This document shows, piece by piece, positions 34,209-43,972 of a stretch of DNA of 64,000 bases. Every line of letters starts with the position of its first letter. The stretch's first letter is position 1. A program made the position numbers and the translations under genes. The notes under the pieces were generated by a model. The model saw only the letters and a program-made list of their open reading frames with translations. It was not told the DNA's origin and ran no database searches. This DNA is from Palsa-504 sp963744575 (GTDB lineage Bacteria; Actinomycetota; Actinomycetes; Streptosporangiales; Streptosporangiaceae): contig CAVUUF010000016.1 of NCBI GenBank assembly GCA_963744575.1, forward strand, positions 620,001 to 684,000, given 5' to 3'.

Positions 34209-35140
34209 CGCTCGAGGCCGGCCAGGTCCCCCGCGGCCCTGCTGGCTGCGGTGGCCCGGCCGGCCCCCGCGATGCTATGCGCGACCCAGAAGCCGCCCTT
34301 GGACAGGGACGGGTCCGCGGGCCTCGCCTCGGCCGCGCCGAGCGCCGAGCAGGCCTCGGCGAGCACATCGGGCAGATTCTCCCGGTGCAGGCACAGCACG
34401 GCCGGGCGGCGATCGGCCACCAGGGCGGAGAGCAGGCGCCGGAGCGCGTCAGCCTGGTCCGTTCGGGATGAAAAAGCCGGGGAGCGGCCGTACGGGGCCA
34501 GGCAGGCCTCAGTCTCGACGGTCCCGCCGGCCGCCTCCGCGAACGGGCGCACGGTGCCGGTGCAGCGCAGCGCGGGCGAGCTGATTACCCGCGCGGTGGG
34601 CGCGAAGCAGGCCAGCAGGCCGGCCAGGGCCTGCGCGTCGGATGCGCCCCGCGGATCGAGCGGCCGCGACTGGTCGTCACCGGGCCAGTCCGTCTTGCGG
34701 CCCGCCGAAGCGTGCCTGACCAGGATCAGCGGCACGGTCTCGCACGGCCGGAAGGCGGAGATCACCGGATCGTCGTGCGTGTCGGCGAGTTGCTCGCGGG
34801 CCCGGGCCAGCGGCAGCCAGGACACCGCGTCGATCTCGTTGCCGGGGGCGGCCTCGTGCCCCGAACTGAACGCCGACCAGTAGCTCACCCGCTTGGGACG
34901 GCCCCAGCTGATGTACTCCACGGTCGGCAGGCGGGGGCCGAGCACCGGTCGCACGCAGGTCTCCTCCCAGACCTCACGCACCGCGGTGAGCAGGATGTGC
35001 TCATCGGGCTCGCTCTTGCCCTTGGGCAGCGACCAGTCGTCGTACGCGGGCCGGTGCACCAGCAGGACCTCGGCTTCGGTTCCTGGCTGCGTCGCCGGCC
35101 GCCAGATCGCCGCACCCGCCGCGAGGGTGGCATCACTCAT
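34106..35140 (-). CDS. NUDIX hydrolase plus histidine phosphatase (MutT1-like)
   Basis: A 344-residue two-domain protein like mycobacterial MutT1. Residues 1-135 hold the NUDIX box GKSEPDEHILLTAVREVWEET, here split as G, five residues, E, seven residues, REVWEET. Residues 140-310 are a phosphoglycerate-mutase-like phosphatase with LILVRHASAG. It may degrade 8-oxo-GTP or diadenosine polyphosphates. The ATG overlaps the ppk stop by 8 bp, so the two are coupled. The last 34 residues after GLERYELL lie antisense to the end of the DedA gene and look non-conserved, suggesting stop loss. Confidence 0.87.
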   Translation of the reverse strand: MSDATLAAGAAIWRPATQPGTEAEVLLVHRPAYDDWSLPKGKSEPDEHILLTAVREVWEETCVRPVLGPRLPTVEYISWGRPKRVSYWSAFSSGHEAAPGNEIDAVSWLPLARAREQLADTHDDPVISAFRPCETVPLILVRHASAGRKTDWPGDDQSRPLDPRGASDAQALAGLLACFAPTARVISSPALRCTGTVRPFAEAAGGTVETEACLAPYGRSPAFSSRTDQADALRRLLSALVADRRPAVLCLHRENLPDVLAEACSALGAAEARPADPSLSKGGFWVAHSIAGAGRATAASRAAGDLAGLERYELLDSEFSLAGGPCWVSRDPPPRRRRTTRQAI

Positions 35141-37262
35141 TCGCCGAACGGACCCGCCGTTCCCTGACCAGGGTCTCCTGCACGTCGCGCAGCGGATGCC
35201 CGGATTCTTCCCGGCTGTGCCGGGTCCAGTACCCGTCTGCGTTCAACCACCACGAGGAAGTCCCGTCATCCATGCCCGCATCGAGGAGCCTGCGCAACCG
35301 CCGCTGGTGGCCCTGGTCGATGACATGGACAACCAGTTCCACCCGGCCGTCCAGGTTCCTGTGCATCATATCGGCGCTGCCGATCCAGACCTGACTGTCT
35401 TCGTCATCTCCGGTGCCGAATGCGTAGATCCGGGAGTGCTCGAGGAACCGGCCGAGCACGCTGCGGACCCTGATGTTGTCGGACAGACCGGGGATGCCCG
35501 GGCGCAGCACGCAGATGCCGCGCACCCACAGGTCGACCCGGACCCCGGCCTGCGACGCCCGGTAGAGCGCGTCCACCACCACCTCGTCGACCAGCGCGTT
35601 GGTCTTGAAGACGATCCGGGCGGGCTGCCCGGCCCGGCTCCGCTCGGCCTGCCGGTCGATCCGGCTGACGATGCCGTCCCGCAGCGATTCCGGCGCGACC
35701 AGCAGCCGCTGGTAGGCCCCGGTGCGGCTGTAGCCAGTCAGGTGGTTGAACAGGGCGGTGACGTCCTCGCCGACCATGGGATCGGCGGTCAGCAGCCCGA
35801 AGTCCTCGTAGATCCGGGCCGTGGTCGGGTGGTAGTTGCCGGTGCCGAGATGGCAGTACCGGCGCAGCGTCCCGTCGGGTTCCTCGCGCACGATGAGCGC
35901 CATCTTGCAGTGCGTCTTCAGCCCGACGAAACCGTAGACGACGTGACAGCCGGCTTCCTCCAGCTTGCGCGCCCAGGCGATGTTAGCGCGCTCATCGAAC
36001 CTGGCCTTGATCTCCACCACGACCACGACCTGCTTGCCCGCCTCGGCCGCGTCGATGAGGGCGTCCACGATCGGCGACTGGCCGCTGGTCCGGTACAGCG
36101 TCTGCTTGATGGCCAGCACCCGCGGGTCTTCGGCGGCCTCGTCGATCAGCTTCTCGACCGAGGCGGCGAACGAGTCATACGGGTGCTGGACCAGGATGTC
36201 GCGTTCGGCGATGGCGGTGAAGATGCTGTTGTCCTGCGACACGGCCCGGGTGGACGGGACGAACCCCGGGTACCTCAGCTCGCCGAAATTCAGGTCGGCG
36301 ATGGTGAAAAGACCGCTCAGGTCCAGCGGTCCCGGCACCCGGTACACCGCGCGCTTGTCGATGTCCAGTTCGGTGACCAGGCGCTCGAGCACGTCGGCCG
36401 ACATCGTGTCCTCGACCTCGAGCCGCACCGCGGGCTCGAACCTGCGCCGCACCAGTTCCCGCTCCATGGCCTGGAGCAGGTTCTCGGTGAGTTCCTCGTC
36501 GACCTCCAGGTCCCTGATGCGGGTGACGCGGAACGCGTGGTGCTCGATGATCTCGACGTCGCCGAACAGGTCGGTCAGGTGCGCCGCGATGACATCCTCG
36601 ATGGGCACGAACCGGTTCGGCGCCACGGCCAGGAACCTGGGCAGCAACGGCGGGACCTTGACCCTGGCGAACACGGTCGCGTCGGTACGCGGGTCCGCGA
36701 TCATCACGGCGAGGTTGAGCGACAGGCCGGAGATGAACGGGAACGGATGGGCCGGGTCCACCACCAGCGGGGTGAGCACCGGGTAGATGCGCTGCCGGAA
36801 CAGGTCGCCGAGGTTGTCGCGCTCGTCGACCGCGAGTTCCTTCCAGCGCAGGATCTCGATGTCGTGCTCGGCCAGTTCGGGGGTGATGCGCTCGCTGAAC
36901 ACGCGGGCGTGCCGGACGGTCAGCTCGCCGGCCAGCTCCAGGGTGTTCTGGAGCACCTGCCCGGGCAGCAGCACCCCGGTGCCCTCGACCGGGAAACCGG
37001 CCACCATCCGGCGCACCAGCCCGGCCACCCGGACCATGAAGAACTCGTCCAGGTTGGTCGCGAAGATGGCGAGGAAGCGCACCCGCTCGAGCAGCGGCAC
37101 CGATTCGTCTTCGGCGAGTTCGAGCACGCGCTCGTTGAACCTGAGCCAGCTTTCCTCGCGGTCCAGGTAACGCTCTGCGGACAGCGAGGATCCGGCGTCC
37201 GGCCGCTCCTCGGGGCCCTCGTGTCCTTCTGCGGCGGGAGGGCTCATCTGGCTGACACTCAT
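35133..37262 (-). CDS. ppk: Polyphosphate kinase 1
   Basis: A 709-residue PPK1 that reversibly polymerises ATP gamma-phosphate to polyphosphate. Visible: N-domain ERYLDREESWLRFNERVLEL, RFLAIFATNLDEFFMVRVAG, a central block HPFPFISGLSLNLAVMIADP, KQTLYRTSGQSPIVDALIDA, and the autophosphorylated histidine region RYCHLGTGNYHPTTARIYED near residue 470. A second catalytic histidine block near VWIGSADMMHRNLDGRVELV is present. Followed by the NUDIX/phosphatase gene with an 8-bp overlap. ATG 37262 is chosen; another in-frame ATG lies three codons upstream. Confidence 0.95.
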   Translation of the reverse strand: MSVSQMSPPAAEGHEGPEERPDAGSSLSAERYLDREESWLRFNERVLELAEDESVPLLERVRFLAIFATNLDEFFMVRVAGLVRRMVAGFPVEGTGVLLPGQVLQNTLELAGELTVRHARVFSERITPELAEHDIEILRWKELAVDERDNLGDLFRQRIYPVLTPLVVDPAHPFPFISGLSLNLAVMIADPRTDATVFARVKVPPLLPRFLAVAPNRFVPIEDVIAAHLTDLFGDVEIIEHHAFRVTRIRDLEVDEELTENLLQAMERELVRRRFEPAVRLEVEDTMSADVLERLVTELDIDKRAVYRVPGPLDLSGLFTIADLNFGELRYPGFVPSTRAVSQDNSIFTAIAERDILVQHPYDSFAASVEKLIDEAAEDPRVLAIKQTLYRTSGQSPIVDALIDAAEAGKQVVVVVEIKARFDERANIAWARKLEEAGCHVVYGFVGLKTHCKMALIVREEPDGTLRRYCHLGTGNYHPTTARIYEDFGLLTADPMVGEDVTALFNHLTGYSRTGAYQRLLVAPESLRDGIVSRIDRQAERSRAGQPARIVFKTNALVDEVVVDALYRASQAGVRVDLWVRGICVLRPGIPGLSDNIRVRSVLGRFLEHSRIYAFGTGDDEDSQVWIGSADMMHRNLDGRVELVVHVIDQGHQRRLRRLLDAGMDDGTSSWWLNADGYWTRHSREESGHPLRDVQETLVRERRVRSANE

Positions 37263-37489
37263 GAACCTCATTGTCCCCGCCGGGCGCCCGCCAGGAAACG
37301 TTCGGTTCTTTAAACCCTTTTCTCCCGAACGGGGTGGGTGACTGCCCTGGTCTCGGTGTCAGGGCACCATGGTGTAGCCGGGGACGCCCGGCCGGGGGAC
37401 CCGGGAGACCGCCGGGACCCCAGGAACCTCAGGGCCCGCAAGCGCGGCCGGTGCCGCGCCGCACCTGGTTAAGTCGCGCCTGCGCCTGG
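37263..37489. other. 227-bp gap upstream of ppk
   Basis: No gene seen. It should hold the ppk promoter at its left side. A weak relative of the CCGAACGGGC hairpin lies at 37324-37350 (CCCGAACGGGGTGGGTG, then ACTGCCCTGG), followed by GC-rich runs from 37385 to 37440. Confidence 0.5.
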
Positions 37490-37870
37490 CTAACTGGTGC
37501 GGCCGCTGAGTTCGGCGGCGAAGGCCGCGAGGTCGAGCAGGTGAAACAAGGTGTCGCACCACCGCTCCCGCGCGGGCCGGTCGTCGAAATGGCCGAGGCA
37601 TTCGTTCGCCGCGTCCAGGATCGCTCGCAGCACCGCGCCCTCGGCGCTGCGCGGCTCGCGGAAACCCGTGGCCGCAAGCGCGCCCTCGCCATCCCGCGCG
37701 GCTGCGTAGTCCGGCGCGGCTGCGCCGTGGTGCGCGCCTGCTTCGTCGTGCGTGTCCTGGACTTGGCCGCTACCCTCCAGGATCGCCGCCGCCTTCTGCG
37801 CCATGGCCATGCCGAGGGTCCCGGCCAGCAGCAGCCGCTGCATCATCAGGACGCCATTGTGGTTTTCCAT
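37490..37870 (-). CDS. Hypothetical protein, 126 residues
   Basis: A short open frame from ATG 37870, preceded by GGAGG nine bases upstream. The N-terminal third is hydrophobic-amphipathic (MQRLLLAGTLGMAMAQKAAA), the middle is Ala/His/Asp-rich, and the end is helical (VLRAILDAANECLGHFDDRP, LFHLLDLAAFAAELSG). No family recognised. It sits alone between ppk and fprA. Good ribosome binding site and codon bias argue that it is translated, but without relatives it remains tentative. Confidence 0.5.
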   Translation of the reverse strand: MENHNGVLMMQRLLLAGTLGMAMAQKAAAILEGSGQVQDTHDEAGAHHGAAAPDYAAARDGEGALAATGFREPRSAEGAVLRAILDAANECLGHFDDRPARERWCDTLFHLLDLAAFAAELSGRTS

Positions 37871-37979
37871 TCCGCCTTGCCTCCATCGTCCACGGTGGCT
37901 GTCCCGCCTTCGGACCCATGATGCGGACGGGCAGTGACATTTCCGCCGGGGAGGCTGGCGGGGCTGGACGGTTTCGGCG

Positions 37980-39554
37980 CTAGCCGGTCGAGGGGCGGCA
38001 GACGGACCAGATCGCCTTGGCGCTGTGCAGCTTGACCCGCTCGCCGCGGCCCAGCTCCTTAGCCAGGTCGGCTTCGGCGGCCTCGATGCGCAGCCACTCG
38101 GCGTAGGAGACCGGCACGACCTCGCGCCCGGCGAGCACTCGGGCCAGCGGCCACTCCTCGGCCGCCCCGGCGGCCTGGGCGTCACCGGCCAAGGCGGCGG
38201 GCGGCTCGGCCTGTACCGCGACAACCTCGGGGCCGGACGGGGGGGACGGGGTGGTGAGGCTGGCGGGCTGGACCAAGGGGTCCGCGGCGGGGGCGGGGCG
38301 GTCGGGATAGCGGAGCAGGCCCGCCCGGGGCAGCGGGATGTCACCTTGGCCGGGGCCGCCGGCCAGGTCCTCCAGCAGGCTGCGGACGGTCTCGGCGGCG
38401 TCGGACTTGTTGGTGCCGATCACGCCGGTCGGGCCGCGTTTGAGCCAGCCGGCCACGTACTCGCCGGGCAGCGGGGAGCCGTCGGGACCCAGGACACGAC
38501 CCTGCGCGTTCGGCACCACCGAAGCATGCGGGTCAAACGGCACTCCCGGCAGCGGCACGCTCTGGTAGCCCACCGAGCGCAGCACCATCTGCGCCGGAAG
38601 CGTCTCGAACTCGCCGGTGCCGCCGAAGGCGCCGTCGGGGCTGATCGCCGTCCGCTCGAGGGTGATTCCCTCCGCCCGTTCGGTACCGAGAATTTCGGCC
38701 GGCCTCAGCCAGAACCGGACGGTCAGCCGGCGGGCGTGCCCGGAGGGCGCGGGCGGCCCGGCCCCATCCTGGGCCCACTTGGTGATCGCCACCAGGTTGC
38801 CGCGCACCCGCCGGTCCGATTCGACCAGGGCGAGGCCCTCGCCCGCCAGGTCGAACGCGGTCAGGTCGGCCTCGCACGTATGCACCACCACCTCGACGCC
38901 GGGCAGTTCGCCGAGCTCACGCAGTTCCTTGGTGGTGAACTTGGCGTGCGCGGGACCGCGCCTGCCGATCATGTGGACCTCGCGCACCTTGCTCGCATGC
39001 AGCGCCTCGAGGACCGGTTGCGGCACGTCGGTGGCGTGCAGTTCGGCCGGGTCCCGGGCCAGGATCCGGGCCACGTCCACCGCGACGTTGCCCACGCCGA
39101 TCACCGCGACCGACTCGGCGTCCAGGGTGAAGGCGCCGGAGTCCATGTCCGGATGACCGCAGTACCAGTTCACGAAGTCGGTGGCGGCATAGCTGCCGGG
39201 CAGGTCCTCGCCCGGGATGCCGAGCCGGCGGTCCCGCATCGCCCCGGTCGCGTAGATCACCGCGTCGTACGCCGATACCAGGTCGTCGCGGGTCACGTCC
39301 GCACCCAGGTGCACCCCGCCGACGAACCGGACGTCCGGGCTCTCCAGCACCTTGCGGAGGTACTGCGCGATGGACTTGATCGACTTGTGGTCCGGCGCGA
39401 CGCCGTATCTGACCAGGCCGTACGGGGTGGGCAGGCGGTCGATCACGTCCACCCGCAAGAGCACCGGGGCCGGCAGCGCCGCCGCCTGCTTGACCAGCGC
39501 CTCGGCGGCGTAGAGCCCGGCAGGTCCCGAGCCGACCACGGCTACGCTCAGCAT
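37980..39554 (-). CDS. fprA: FprA-type ferredoxin/adrenodoxin-NADP+ reductase
   Basis: A 524-residue FAD/NADPH reductase of the adrenodoxin-reductase family. FAD site VAVVGSGPAGLYAAEALV near residue 4, PTPYGLVRYGVAPDH near residue 42, NADP site VIGVGNVAVDVARILARDP near residue 150, and the second FAD block YVAGWLKRGPTGVIGTNKSDA near residue 365. It reduces ferredoxins for P450s and other acceptors. The last 120 residues are an Ala/Pro-rich linker plus a small helical tail (EWLRIEAAEADLAKELGRGE), common in actinobacterial long forms. Eleven bp separate it from the upstream dxs stop. Confidence 0.93.
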   Translation of the reverse strand: MLSVAVVGSGPAGLYAAEALVKQAAALPAPVLLRVDVIDRLPTPYGLVRYGVAPDHKSIKSIAQYLRKVLESPDVRFVGGVHLGADVTRDDLVSAYDAVIYATGAMRDRRLGIPGEDLPGSYAATDFVNWYCGHPDMDSGAFTLDAESVAVIGVGNVAVDVARILARDPAELHATDVPQPVLEALHASKVREVHMIGRRGPAHAKFTTKELRELGELPGVEVVVHTCEADLTAFDLAGEGLALVESDRRVRGNLVAITKWAQDGAGPPAPSGHARRLTVRFWLRPAEILGTERAEGITLERTAISPDGAFGGTGEFETLPAQMVLRSVGYQSVPLPGVPFDPHASVVPNAQGRVLGPDGSPLPGEYVAGWLKRGPTGVIGTNKSDAAETVRSLLEDLAGGPGQGDIPLPRAGLLRYPDRPAPAADPLVQPASLTTPSPPSGPEVVAVQAEPPAALAGDAQAAGAAEEWPLARVLAGREVVPVSYAEWLRIEAAEADLAKELGRGERVKLHSAKAIWSVCRPSTG

Positions 39555-39565
39555 AAGGACCTAGG

Positions 39566-41479
39566 CTACTCGACCGGGCCGCCCTCAGTCCGCAGCGCGG
39601 CCGTCTCGCGAACGTCGCCGGGTGAGCGGCGCGCCACCGCCTCGGTGATCTGCCTGGCCAGCTGCTGCGGCGTCAGGCCGGCCTCGTCGAGCACCTCCTC
39701 GCGGGTGCCGTGCGGCAGGAACTCCTGCGGCAGGCCGAACGTCTTGACCGGCATGTCCACGTCGTGGTCGCGCAGCAGCCGGGCCACCGCGTCGCCGAAC
39801 CCGCCGGCCCTTCCGTTGTCCTCGACGGTGACCACCAGCCGGTGCCGCCGGGCCGCCGCGACCAGCGCCTCGTCGACCGGCTTGGTCCAGCGCGGGTCCA
39901 CCACGGTGACGCCGATCCCGTGCCCGGCCAGCCGGACCGCGATCTCCAGCCCGGTCAGCGCCATCACGCCCGCCCCGACCAGCAGCACGTCCGCGCCCAG
40001 GCCCTCGGCCGGCGTCCGCAGCACGTCCATGCCGCCCAGCCTGGCCACCGCCTCGACCTCGCCGCCCACCTTGCCCTTGGGGAACCGGACCACGGTCGGC
40101 CCGTCGGACACCTCGACCGCCTCGTTGAGCAGTTCGGCCACCCGCCGGGCGTCCCGCGGCGCGGCGATCTTCATGCCCGGGACGAGCTGCATGAGCGACC
40201 CGTCCCACATGCCGTGGTGGCTGGCCCCGTCCGGTCCGGTCACGCCGGCCCGGTCGAGCGCGAACGTGACCGGGAGCCGGTGCAGGGCCACGTCCATCAG
40301 CGTCTGGTCGAAGGCCCGGTTCAGGAACGTCGAGTAGATGGCCACCACCGGGTGCAGGCCGGCCATGGCCAGGCCCGCGGCGCTGGTCACCGCGTGCTGC
40401 TCGGCGATGCCCACGTCGTAGGCCCGGTCCGGGTAGGCCGCCGCGAACTGGGCCAGGCCGGTCGGGTGCAGCATCGCCGCGGTGATCGCCACCACGTCGG
40501 GCCGCCGCGCGCCGATGGCCACCATCTCATCGCCGAACACCCGGCTCCACCACCCGGGCGCCGCGCCCGCCGCGGGCACCTGGTGCAGGCAGTCGACCGT
40601 GTTCTGTTCGGCCTCCGGGTAGCCCAGTCCCTTCCTGGTGATCACGTGCAGCAGCACCGGGCCGCCGAAGTCCCTGGCCCGCCGCAACGCGGTCTCCAGC
40701 AGGCGCTCGTCATGCCCGTCGATGGGCCCGACGTACTTCAGGCCCAGGTCCTCGAACAGCACCTGCGGCTGCAGGACGTCCTTGATGCCCTTCTTGATGC
40801 CGTGCAGCGTCCCGTAGATCGGCGGCCCCACCACCGGGGTCCGGGACAGCGTGGTCTTGATGTAGTCCAGCACGTGCTCGTAGCGCTGGCTGACCCGGAT
40901 CGCGGCCAGGTGCTCGGCCAGGCCGCCGATGGTCGGCTGGTAGGACCAGCCGTTGTCGTTCACGATCATGACCAGCCGCGAGTCCTTGGCCGCGGCGATG
41001 TTGTTCAGCGCCTCCCAGGCCATCCCGCCGGTCAGCGCCCCGTCGCCGATGACCGCCAGCACGGTCCGGTCCGGCTCGCCGCGCAGCGTGTACGCCTTGG
41101 CCAGGCCGTCGGCGTAGGACAGGCTGGTCGAGGCGTGCGAGTTCTCCACCAGGTCGTGCTCGGACTCGGCCCGGCTCGGGTAGCCGGTCAGCCCGCCGCG
41201 CTGGCGCAGCGTGCCGAACCGCGCGACCCGGCCGGTCAGCAGCTTGTGCACGTACGCCTGGTGCCCGGTGTCGAAGACGATCTTGTCCCGGGGCGAGTCG
41301 AAGACCCGGTGGATCGCGAGGGTGAGCTCGACCACACCAAGGTTCGGGCCGAGATGCCCGCTGGTCCTGGTGGTCGTCTCGATCAGCAGGTCGCGGATCT
41401 CCCCGGCGAGGCGGGTGAGCTGATCCTGGCTGAGTCCCTTCAGGTCCTCGGGGCCGTTGATGCACTCCAGCAGGGTCAC
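39566..41479 (-). CDS. dxs: 1-deoxy-D-xylulose-5-phosphate synthase
   Basis: A 637-residue TPP enzyme, first step of the MEP isoprenoid route (pyruvate plus glyceraldehyde 3-phosphate). Family blocks: GHLGPNLGVVELTLAIH near residue 42, FDTGHQAYVHKLLTGR, the TPP/Mg site VIGDGALTGGMAWEALNNIA to VNDN around residues 143-175, the YVGPIDGHD loop, and the transketolase-like C-domain with YDVGIAEQHAVTSAAG. Start is GTG 41479 with GAGGAG upstream. fprA follows 11 bp later on the same strand. Confidence 0.96.
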   Translation of the reverse strand: MTLLECINGPEDLKGLSQDQLTRLAGEIRDLLIETTTRTSGHLGPNLGVVELTLAIHRVFDSPRDKIVFDTGHQAYVHKLLTGRVARFGTLRQRGGLTGYPSRAESEHDLVENSHASTSLSYADGLAKAYTLRGEPDRTVLAVIGDGALTGGMAWEALNNIAAAKDSRLVMIVNDNGWSYQPTIGGLAEHLAAIRVSQRYEHVLDYIKTTLSRTPVVGPPIYGTLHGIKKGIKDVLQPQVLFEDLGLKYVGPIDGHDERLLETALRRARDFGGPVLLHVITRKGLGYPEAEQNTVDCLHQVPAAGAAPGWWSRVFGDEMVAIGARRPDVVAITAAMLHPTGLAQFAAAYPDRAYDVGIAEQHAVTSAAGLAMAGLHPVVAIYSTFLNRAFDQTLMDVALHRLPVTFALDRAGVTGPDGASHHGMWDGSLMQLVPGMKIAAPRDARRVAELLNEAVEVSDGPTVVRFPKGKVGGEVEAVARLGGMDVLRTPAEGLGADVLLVGAGVMALTGLEIAVRLAGHGIGVTVVDPRWTKPVDEALVAAARRHRLVVTVEDNGRAGGFGDAVARLLRDHDVDMPVKTFGLPQEFLPHGTREEVLDEAGLTPQQLARQITEAVARRSPGDVRETAALRTEGGPVE

Positions 41480-41599
41480 GGCGTGCTCCTCATGTGCTGT
41501 GCGGGCCTGATAGGGGAAACGATGGCCGAATCGAGTGTACGAGGTCGGGCTTCAGATGGCTCGTCGCGGCCACCCGGTTCCCCGACACACGTGTCGCAC

Positions 41600-42859
41600 T
41601 TAGCCGCGATCGCCGAGCCGGTCGGAGGCGGTCAGGCCTTCCGGCGCGGGCGGTCCGGTGGCCGCCGGCAGCACCAGCGGACGGGCGGCTAGCAGACCCG
41701 TGGCGAGTTCGGCGGCGCACAGCACGAGCAGCAATATCACCGGGATGTTCCAGCTGCCGGTGGCACTGTGCAGCAGCCCGACCTCGAGCGGCCCGGCGGC
41801 GGCCACCAGGTAGCCGACCGACTGGGCGAAGGCGGACAGCGAGGCGGCCACACCGGGATCCGGGGCTCGCGCCAGCATGAAGAAGATGGCCAGGCCGAGG
41901 CAGGAGCCCTGGCTGACGCCGAGAACCAGGACCCAGAACGGGGCCGAGCCCAGCGGCGCCCACAGCGATCCGGCCAGCCCGGCCGCGGTCCCGATCAGGC
42001 TGGGCGCGACCAGGGCGCGCTGGCTCGGTCTGCGGTGGGCGAGCACCGGCACGATCAGCGACGTGGCGAGGTTGCCGACGCCCATCAGCGCGAGCAGGTT
42101 GCCGGCCGTGACCGCCGAGGCACCGCGGTCCTGGAAGATCGTGGGCAGCCAGGACAGCGCCGCGTAGTACAGCAGGCTCTGCAATCCCATGAACGCAGTG
42201 ACCTGCCAGGTGAGCGCGTACCGGTACACCTTGAGGCCGGCTTGCGGCCTAACGCCGGCCGTCCCGGGCCCGGTGCGGTACCTGAGCTGGGGCAGCCACA
42301 GCAGCACGGCCAGCGCGGCGGGGACCGCCCATATCCCGAGCGCCAGCCGCACCGACTCGCCGGAACTGCGGTAGAGCGGCACGCTGAGCAGCGAGGACAA
42401 GATCGCGCCCACCGACAGCGCGGTCAGGTAGATGCCGATGAGCAGCCCGGCCCGTTCCGGCCAGCGCCGCTTGGCCATGCTGGACAGCAGCACGTTGAGC
42501 ACGGCGATCGCGCTCGCGGCCAGCACGGTCCCGGGGAACAGCATGACCTCGGGCGCCGCGCCGCGCAGCAGCAGGCCCGCGGTGAGCAGGGCCAGCGCGA
42601 CCAGCAGGATCGCTTCCTCGCCGTACCGCCGGTTCAGCCAGGCGGAGAAGGCGGAGACCACGCCGAAGCAGATGACCGGCGTGGCCGCGAGCACCGACAG
42701 CGCGGCCGACGACAGGTGCAGCTGGGTCTGCAGGTCGGGGAAGAGCGGAGGCAGGCTGGTGATCGCGGTACGCAGGTTGAACCCGGCCGCCGCCATCGCG
42801 ACGACGAGGAGCATGATCTCGTACGGCCGACGCGAGCCGGCGGCCGGGTATTTAGGCAT
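41600..42859 (-). CDS. MFS transporter, CynX/NimT type
   Basis: A 419-residue membrane protein with about 12 hydrophobic segments. The N-terminus (AAAGFNLRTAITSLPPLFPD) and the VICFGVVSAFSAWLNRRYGE loop resemble the CynX/NimT anion-type branch of the major facilitator superfamily. The substrate (cyanate, nitroimidazole or other) is not readable. ATG 42859 has no clear SD but lies just after an unusually AT-rich patch (42862-42886, with TATAAC on the minus strand), so a very short leader is possible. The upstream neighbour is the hairpin at 42891. Confidence 0.85.
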   Translation of the reverse strand: MPKYPAAGSRRPYEIMLLVVAMAAAGFNLRTAITSLPPLFPDLQTQLHLSSAALSVLAATPVICFGVVSAFSAWLNRRYGEEAILLVALALLTAGLLLRGAAPEVMLFPGTVLAASAIAVLNVLLSSMAKRRWPERAGLLIGIYLTALSVGAILSSLLSVPLYRSSGESVRLALGIWAVPAALAVLLWLPQLRYRTGPGTAGVRPQAGLKVYRYALTWQVTAFMGLQSLLYYAALSWLPTIFQDRGASAVTAGNLLALMGVGNLATSLIVPVLAHRRPSQRALVAPSLIGTAAGLAGSLWAPLGSAPFWVLVLGVSQGSCLGLAIFFMLARAPDPGVAASLSAFAQSVGYLVAAAGPLEVGLLHSATGSWNIPVILLLVLCAAELATGLLAARPLVLPAATGPPAPEGLTASDRLGDRG

Positions 42860-42890
42860 CAGCAACTAAAGTTATATGAAATTTTCAGCG

Positions 42891-42917
42891 CCGAACGGGC
42901 GGGGTGCCTGCCCCGCC
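42891..42917. repeat. CCGAACGGGC-type intergenic hairpin, copy 2
   Basis: CCGAACGGGCGGGG, six bases TGCCTG, then CCCCGCC: a 7-bp GC stem with the same leader as copy 1. It lies between the MFS start and the quinone oxidoreductase stop, where it could terminate the latter. Confidence 0.6.
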
Positions 42918-42959
42918 GTCCCGAGACTACCGGCACGGGCCCGGCGCCATACCTCGGCG

Positions 42960-43934
42960 CTACAGGCCCGGGAGGAGCAGCAGCTTGCCGGTGGTCCCCC
43001 GGCTCGCCAGGTCCTGCTGCGCCCGGCCCGCGTCGGCCAGCGGGTAGGTGCCGCCGATCCGGACGTCGAGCTCGCCCTTGGCGATCCAGTCGAACACCTC
43101 GCCCGCGCGCCACCGCAACTCGTCGGCGTCGGCGATGTAGTGCACCAGGGTGGGCCGGGTCAGGAACAGCGATCCGCCGCTGTTCAGCCGCTGCGGGTCG
43201 AGCGGGGGCACCTGCCCGCTCGCGGCGCCGTAGAGCACCATCATGCCGCGCGGGCGCAGTGCGGCCAGGCCGTCGTCGAAGGTGGCCTGGCCGACGCCGT
43301 CGTACACGACGTGCGCACCCGCGCCGTCGGTCGCCTCGTCGACGATGTCGCGGAAGCGGTCGTAGCCGACGACATGATCGGCGCCGGCGCGGAGGGCGAG
43401 TTCGGCCTTCTCCCCGCCCGACGTGGTGCCGACGACCACCCCGCCGCGGCGCTTCACCATCTGGGTGAGCAGCAGCCCGACCCCGCCGGCCGCCGCGTGC
43501 ACCACGGCGACGTCGCCTTCGCGCACCGGGTAGATGCTATTGCACAGGTAATGCGCGGTCATGCCCTGCAGCATGACGGCGGCCGCGACCTGGAGGCTTA
43601 TCCCCCCGGGCACCGGGACGACGCGCCTGGCGGGCAGCGCGACCTGCTCGGCGTAGCTGTTGCCCTGGCCGGCCCAGGCCACGTGATCGCCGACGGCCAG
43701 GTGGGTCACGTCCGCCCCGACGGCGCTGACCGTGCCCGCGCCTTCCGCGCCGGGCACAAAGGGCGGTTCGGTTTTATAGTTTCCGACGCCTTCCCGCTGG
43801 TAGATGTCCATGTAGTTCACGCCGGCCGCGGCGACAGCCACGACCACCTCGCCCGGCTCCGGCCTGGGCGCGTCCCGCTCGGCGACCTTCAGTACCTCCG
43901 GACCGCCCAGACGCTCGCCAACCACTACGCGCAT
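42960..43934 (-). CDS. NADPH:quinone oxidoreductase (MDR family)
   Basis: A 324-residue zinc-independent medium-chain dehydrogenase. QOR features are PGEVVVAVAAAGVNYMDIYQ, PFVPGAEGAGTVSAVGADV, VMLQGMTAHYL, the NADPH fold VVHAAAGGVGLLLTQMVKRR near residue 145, and VVYDGVGQATFDDGLAALRP. It reduces quinones or enones. ATG 43934 has GGAGAG about seven bases before it; a GTG two codons upstream is an alternative with poorer spacing. Same strand as the GT87-like gene, which ends 39 bp before it. Confidence 0.9.
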   Translation of the reverse strand: MRVVVGERLGGPEVLKVAERDAPRPEPGEVVVAVAAAGVNYMDIYQREGVGNYKTEPPFVPGAEGAGTVSAVGADVTHLAVGDHVAWAGQGNSYAEQVALPARRVVPVPGGISLQVAAAVMLQGMTAHYLCNSIYPVREGDVAVVHAAAGGVGLLLTQMVKRRGGVVVGTTSGGEKAELALRAGADHVVGYDRFRDIVDEATDGAGAHVVYDGVGQATFDDGLAALRPRGMMVLYGAASGQVPPLDPQRLNSGGSLFLTRPTLVHYIADADELRWRAGEVFDWIAKGELDVRIGGTYPLADAGRAQQDLASRGTTGKLLLLPGL

Positions 43935-43972
43935 GCTCACACTCTCCCTTCTCCCTCGACCCGCTCAGCTTT

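Noticed and set aside
34893..37313. 806-codon plus-strand frame opposite ppk
   Set aside because: Antisense shadow of a well-defined polyphosphate kinase; no family features.
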